DNA from: an uncultured Porphyromonadaceae bacterium
GTDB taxonomy: Bacteria; Bacteroidota; Bacteroidia; Bacteroidales; Muribaculaceae
Assembly: GCA_902495075.1 (NCBI GenBank)
Contig: CABUVO010000021.1
Location: 1-64,000, forward strand
Direction of reading: 5' to 3'
DNA length: 64,000 nucleotides
Positions within the stretch are counted from its first letter, which is position 1. Every line of letters begins with the position of its first letter. Of the stretch, positions 60,842-64,000 are shown piece by piece. The notes beneath the pieces are model-generated. The model did no database searches. It was given only the letters and a program-made list of their open reading frames with translations, and was not told where the DNA came from. Made by a program: the position numbers and the translations under genes.

Positions 60842-61657
60842 TTACTGCCATAGCATACAGATCACACCCATTACAAGGCAATATGCGGCAAACCATACGA
60901 GCTTGCCACGCTTTACGATCTCAATCATCCATTTGCAGGCACAGCATCCAACAACAAACGCTGCTACGAATCCTACGATAAGAGCTACAGCTCCTACTTC
61001 TGTCGACTGAGCCGCCTGATCGGGAGAAATCATGTCCTTGACATCAAGAAGAGCCTCCCCGAGAATCGGAATGATCACCATAAGGAATGAAAACTGTGCC
61101 ATCTGGTCACGCTTGTCGCCAAGGAGGATACCGGTGGCGATAGTTGTGCCGGAACGACTCAGACCGGGAAGAACCGCCACTGCCTGCGCACAACCTATAA
61201 TGAACGCATCCCACCAGGATATGTCACGCCCGCGGTTGGCAGGAATCAAACGGTCGGAATAATGAGCGAACGTAAGCAAAAGCGCCGTTACACACAAGCA
61301 TATGCCGACGACAAAAAGTCCATTTCCGAAGAATTGTTCCACCCAGTCTTTAAAAAGGAAACCGACTATCGCTATAGGAATACAAGATACAAGTATCTTG
61401 CATACATAATAGAAATTCTTGTCTCTGCGGAATGTAAAGAAGCTTACGCAGAGTTTGGAGAACATAGGCCAAAGTATCACCAGTGTTGAGCAAACCGTTG
61501 CCGCATGCAGAATTATGTCAAACTGCAATGTCTCGTCAGAAGGGAGGTCTATGCCGAGAATCTGACGAAATATCTCAAGATGTCCGCTGGAACTGATGGG
61601 AAGATACTCCGCAAGTCCCTGTACAATGCCTAATATTAGGGCGTCAAGCCATTCCAT
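60842..61657 (-). CDS. uppP: Undecaprenyl-diphosphatase
   Basis: A 271-residue inner-membrane enzyme recycling the lipid carrier undecaprenyl diphosphate for peptidoglycan and glycan synthesis; overexpression gives bacitracin resistance. The BacA-type motifs are GLAEYLPISSSGHLEI near the N-terminus and VLPGLSRSGTTIATG in the middle, on about seven or eight membrane helices. The start codon directly abuts a heptamer tract. Confidence 0.96.
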   Translation of the reverse strand: MEWLDALILGIVQGLAEYLPISSSGHLEIFRQILGIDLPSDETLQFDIILHAATVCSTLVILWPMFSKLCVSFFTFRRDKNFYYVCKILVSCIPIAIVGFLFKDWVEQFFGNGLFVVGICLCVTALLLTFAHYSDRLIPANRGRDISWWDAFIIGCAQAVAVLPGLSRSGTTIATGILLGDKRDQMAQFSFLMVIIPILGEALLDVKDMISPDQAAQSTEVGAVALIVGFVAAFVVGCCACKWMIEIVKRGKLVWFAAYCLVMGVICMLWQ

Positions 61658-61661
61658 TTAT

Positions 61662-61797
61662 GATAATGTGTAATGTTGAATGTGTAATGTTTAATTCTTG
61701 GGGGGAGGTTTAGTTTTTAGGCTTTAGGTCTTAGGGCTTTATACCCCTGCCTCTCATAACCATTAATTCCTAATTCCCAATTCCTAATTCCTAATTA
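61662..61797. repeat. Heptamer composite tract between uppP and DUF3098
   Basis: Units GATAATG, TGTAATG, TTGAATG, TGTAATG, TTTAATT, then TTTTTAGG/CTTTAGG-type units, a spacer, then TTCCTAA-type units (four). Same module order as at 3621 and 15473. The last two bases touch the DUF3098 stop codon at 61795. Confidence 0.88.
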
Positions 61798-62052
61798 TTT
61801 CTTGGGTTTCCAGATGATAGAAAATGCCATCAGAAGAAACCCGAGAAAAGCGAGCAGCGGACCAACCACTATGCGGCGGGTGCTGAAAACCTCCGGATTG
61901 AAATCTGTGCCGTTAGTGCCTCCTCCACTCATCAGCAGAAAACCGATGATTATAAGTGCGAGGCAACCGCCCATCATCCAGAAATTTATTTTCGAGAATG
62001 GCCGCTGTGATTCGCTCACTTTATCGAGACCGTCCCTTTCATTATTTTTCAT
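61795..62052 (-). CDS. DUF3098 membrane protein
   Basis: An 85-residue protein with two hydrophobic helices (about 26-41 and 61-78) joined by a GGGTNGTDFNPEVFSTRRI loop that is characteristic of DUF3098. It is found between ftsX and uppP in many Bacteroidetes. It is probably an inner-membrane protein of the cell division or wall operon; function is unknown. Confidence 0.88.
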   Translation of the reverse strand: MKNNERDGLDKVSESQRPFSKINFWMMGGCLALIIIGFLLMSGGGTNGTDFNPEVFSTRRIVVGPLLAFLGFLLMAFSIIWKPKK

Positions 62053-62064
62053 TTGGGTGAATAT

Positions 62065-62106
62065 TTAATTTAATGTGTAAAGTGAAATGTTTAATGTGCA
62101 ATTAAT
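62065..62106. repeat. Heptamer tract TTTAATG/TGAAATG
   Basis: About five 7-nt units (TTTAATG, TGTAAAG, TGAAATG, TTTAATG, TGCAATT) between DUF3098 and ftsX. Confidence 0.75.
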
Positions 62107-62109
62107 TGC

Positions 62110-62985
62110 TTAGCGGAAAAGTTCGTCATAATCCTTGCGGAGATATTTTGCTGTGGCGATCCACGCTGTTAACGAGCAAAGCAACATACCCAGCAGAATC
62201 ATGCCTCCGGCAATGATTCCGAATGTTTCCCAGTTGATGATCGAAGCGATATCGGAAATGCCGGCATAGGGAGCAAAAGCCATCGCCGCTCCAAGAAGCA
62301 CCGATGCCAAAAGACCGGCTACCATGCCGCACAGGGCATTGCTCATCACCACCGGGCGCGAAATAAATCCGTCGGTAGCTCCAACAAGCTGCATGGTGTG
62401 GATTGTGAAGCGTCTCGAATAGATTGTAAGCTGCACGGTGTTGTTGATAAGCACGAACGATATAACCAGCATCACGACAGCGATAATGCCAAGCACCATC
62501 GTCATTCCGGCTATATTCGTATTCATTGCTTCCACCATTTCCGACTCGGGAGCGTCAACACTCTCGACTCCCGGGATAGCCGCCACACTCTTCTTGATAG
62601 ATTCGATACGATCCGATGTGTTCCAGTCTGCCTTGAGCGTGAATGACACTTCAGGACTAAGCGGGTTAACCCCATACAGCTCGGCAAGATCCTCGCCGGT
62701 ATCAGCTGTCCAGTTTTTGAGTGCCTGCTCCTTAGAGACAACTACCACTTTCTTTGAATACGGCTCCTTACTGATAAGCATACCGATATTGTTCGCCCTT
62801 GCGTTGCTGACAGAATCAGACAGCACGGCGCACAGCTCCACTTGCTCACGCAGACGGCGCGTCTCATTGTTGGCTCCGACCCAAACCATAGCGATAATGC
62901 CCACGAGCAAAAGCACGAGGGTCACGCTCACGATCGTGGTAAGATGTGATGCCCAGAATGAGATTTTTACTTCTTTATTTTCCAT
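62110..62985 (-). CDS. ftsX: Cell division protein FtsX
   Basis: A 291-residue permease subunit that, with FtsE, activates septal peptidoglycan hydrolases. The first membrane helix lies at about 15-35, a periplasmic domain spans about 45-165, and three more helices follow (about 170-190, 215-245, 260-280), the standard FtsX layout. ftsE is not adjacent. It is the first gene of a five-gene operon with an almost leaderless promoter. Confidence 0.92.
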   Translation of the reverse strand: MENKEVKISFWASHLTTIVSVTLVLLLVGIIAMVWVGANNETRRLREQVELCAVLSDSVSNARANNIGMLISKEPYSKKVVVVSKEQALKNWTADTGEDLAELYGVNPLSPEVSFTLKADWNTSDRIESIKKSVAAIPGVESVDAPESEMVEAMNTNIAGMTMVLGIIAVVMLVISFVLINNTVQLTIYSRRFTIHTMQLVGATDGFISRPVVMSNALCGMVAGLLASVLLGAAMAFAPYAGISDIASIINWETFGIIAGGMILLGMLLCSLTAWIATAKYLRKDYDELFR

Positions 62986-62993
62986 TCAATCTG

Positions 62994-63025
62994 CAAAGAT
63001 AATAAATCCTACCCCCATTTGTCAA
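62994..63025 (-). promoter_or_regulatory. Promoter for the ftsX operon
   Basis: On the minus strand: TTG at 63025-63023, 21 nt, then TATCTTTG at 63001-62994, which ends 8 nt before the ftsX ATG. It is divergent from the mtaB promoter within 92 bp. Confidence 0.68.
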
Positions 63026-63064
63026 GCATTCCACCTTATTTTTTCACCAATGACGAATTTTTAT

Positions 63065-63072
63065 TAATTTTG
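63065..63072 (+). promoter_or_regulatory. -7 box for mtaB, nearly leaderless
   Basis: TAATTTTG ends 5 nt before the mtaB ATG at 63078, as for queF. No clear -33 TTTG is seen at the expected distance. Confidence 0.5.
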
Positions 63073-63077
63073 CAACT

Positions 63078-64000
63078 ATGCATAAAAAGAATTTGAAAGC
63101 GGCGTATCATACGCTCGGTTGCAAGCTGAATTTCTCAGAGACCTCTGCAATAGGGAGGATTCTGGCGGAGAAGGGTGTCACACGTGCCGCTCGTGGCGAC
63201 GTCCCCGACATCATAGTGGTCAACACTTGCTCAGTGACGGAAACCGCCGATAAAAAAGGCAGACAACTGATACGCAGACTCGCCACGCGATATCCTGACG
63301 CGACAATGGTCGTGACTGGCTGTTATGCCCAGTTGAAACCGGAGGAGGTCTCCGCCATCGACGGCGTTGACATAGTGCTTGGCTCCAACGAGAAGCTGAA
63401 AGCAGCAGAATATATCGACCGATGGCTGCAGTCACGCCAAAAGCAGATGGATGTGACTCCTTTCCGACAGATTGAGAATTTTATTCCATCGTGCGAACGA
63501 GGTGACAGAACACGATATTTCCTAAAAGTGCAGGACGGTTGCGACTATTTCTGCACCTATTGCACCATACCGTTCGCCCGGGGTAAATCCCGATCGGGCT
63601 CTATTGCCATGCTCACTAAAATGGCAGAGGATGCGGCTGCGGAAGGTGCCAAGGAAATCGTAATAACAGGAGTCAACATCGGAGATTTCGGAAAAAATAC
63701 TGGCGAAACCTTTTTCGACCTCATAAAAAGTCTGGACAAGGTTACGGGAATCGAAAGATACCGCATATCTTCAATCGAGCCGAATCTACTTACGGAAGAG
63801 ATTATACGATGGGTTGCCACTGAATCTCGAGCATTCATGCCCCATTTCCACATACCTCTGCAGGCAGGCTCAGACGCAGTGCTCAAAAAAATGAACCGTC
63901 ATTACGACACACGCCTCTTCGCTTCAAGAATCGACACTATACGCAAACTCATTCCCGATGCCTTCATCGGAGTGGATGTGATTGCGGGCGCAAGGGGTGA
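63078..64000 (+). CDS. mtaB: tRNA t6A37 methylthiotransferase MtaB, 5' part
   Basis: The reading frame is open from the ATG at 63078 to the window end, 307 codons; the 3' part lies outside. It is a radical SAM methylthiotransferase that converts t6A37 of tRNA to ms2t6A. The N-terminal UPF0004 domain has the cluster cysteine Cys15 (TLGCKLNFSE), and further cysteines are NTCSVTE and TGCYAQL. The radical SAM cluster is Cys155, Cys159 and Cys162 (CDYFCTYC), followed by IPFARGKSRSG. MtaB rather than MiaB is preferred from the HTLGCKLNFSET start. Confidence 0.93.
   Translation, partial: MHKKNLKAAYHTLGCKLNFSETSAIGRILAEKGVTRAARGDVPDIIVVNTCSVTETADKKGRQLIRRLATRYPDATMVVTGCYAQLKPEEVSAIDGVDIVLGSNEKLKAAEYIDRWLQSRQKQMDVTPFRQIENFIPSCERGDRTRYFLKVQDGCDYFCTYCTIPFARGKSRSGSIAMLTKMAEDAAAEGAKEIVITGVNIGDFGKNTGETFFDLIKSLDKVTGIERYRISSIEPNLLTEEIIRWVATESRAFMPHFHIPLQAGSDAVLKKMNRHYDTRLFASRIDTIRKLIPDAFIGVDVIAGARG

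Overview
This window looks like chromosome of a gut-type Bacteroidales bacterium, most probably Muribaculaceae or a close family (inference). The signs are type IX secretion genes (PorU-type C25 proteases and PorV), promoters of the Bacteroidetes form (TTTG or TTG, about 20 nt, then TAnnTTTG), several GYF_2 (DUF4339) membrane proteins, a Bacteroidetes-style long SecA, DUF3098 and DUF4105 proteins, and a Gly/Gln/Asn/Arg-rich tail on an RluB-type pseudouridine synthase. No phage, transposase, CRISPR array or rRNA operon was seen. Coding content is mostly housekeeping; the unusual material is in the intergenic DNA.

Layout. 0-10 kb: a metallophosphatase lipoprotein, a four-helix-bundle gene bracketed by dispersed repeats, a GYF_2/TM2 protein, parC, a DUF3316-like protein, an S41 peptidase lipoprotein and manA. 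10-21.6 kb: aspS, a Nif3-like protein with a zinc-ribbon coiled-coil partner, queuosine genes queD-queE and queC, queF, an LptF/G permease, then pta-ackA-ispF-cvpA. 21.6-35 kb: tRNA-Gly(CCC), an M24 aminopeptidase, an EamA transporter, a GH25 lysozyme, and a type IX secretion locus (C25 protease, rex, a FAH-fold protein, second C25 protease, porV) followed by lgt. 35-43 kb: sufC-sufD-sufS without sufB, a PIF1-like helicase and a secreted BACON-like protein. 43-48 kb: a Crp/Fnr regulator and four nonulosonic (legionaminic-type) acid genes. 48-63 kb: two GYF_2 proteins, secA, an rluB-asnS-DUF4105-phosphatase operon, a small-RNA candidate with hairpin and tandem repeats, and an ftsX-DUF3098-uppP-truB-queA operon. 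The window ends inside mtaB.

The genes combine into recognisable units: queuosine synthesis (queD, queE, queC, queF, with queA 43 kb away), acetate formation from acetyl-CoA (pta-ackA), type IX export and attachment, Fe-S cluster assembly and envelope sugar synthesis.

The most notable non-coding signals are: (1) many intergenic tracts built from 7-nt repeats of several unrelated sequences, often as inverted arms and often just before start codons, twice forming the end of a gene; (2) a dispersed element of about 170-220 bp, four copies, built from 8-nt repeats with inverted ends; (3) a 208-bp element with perfect 29-bp inverted ends; (4) a compact promoter plus intrinsic terminator with no ORF between them, predicting a small RNA of about 65 nt; (5) a perfect 22-bp hairpin beside 42-bp tandem repeats.
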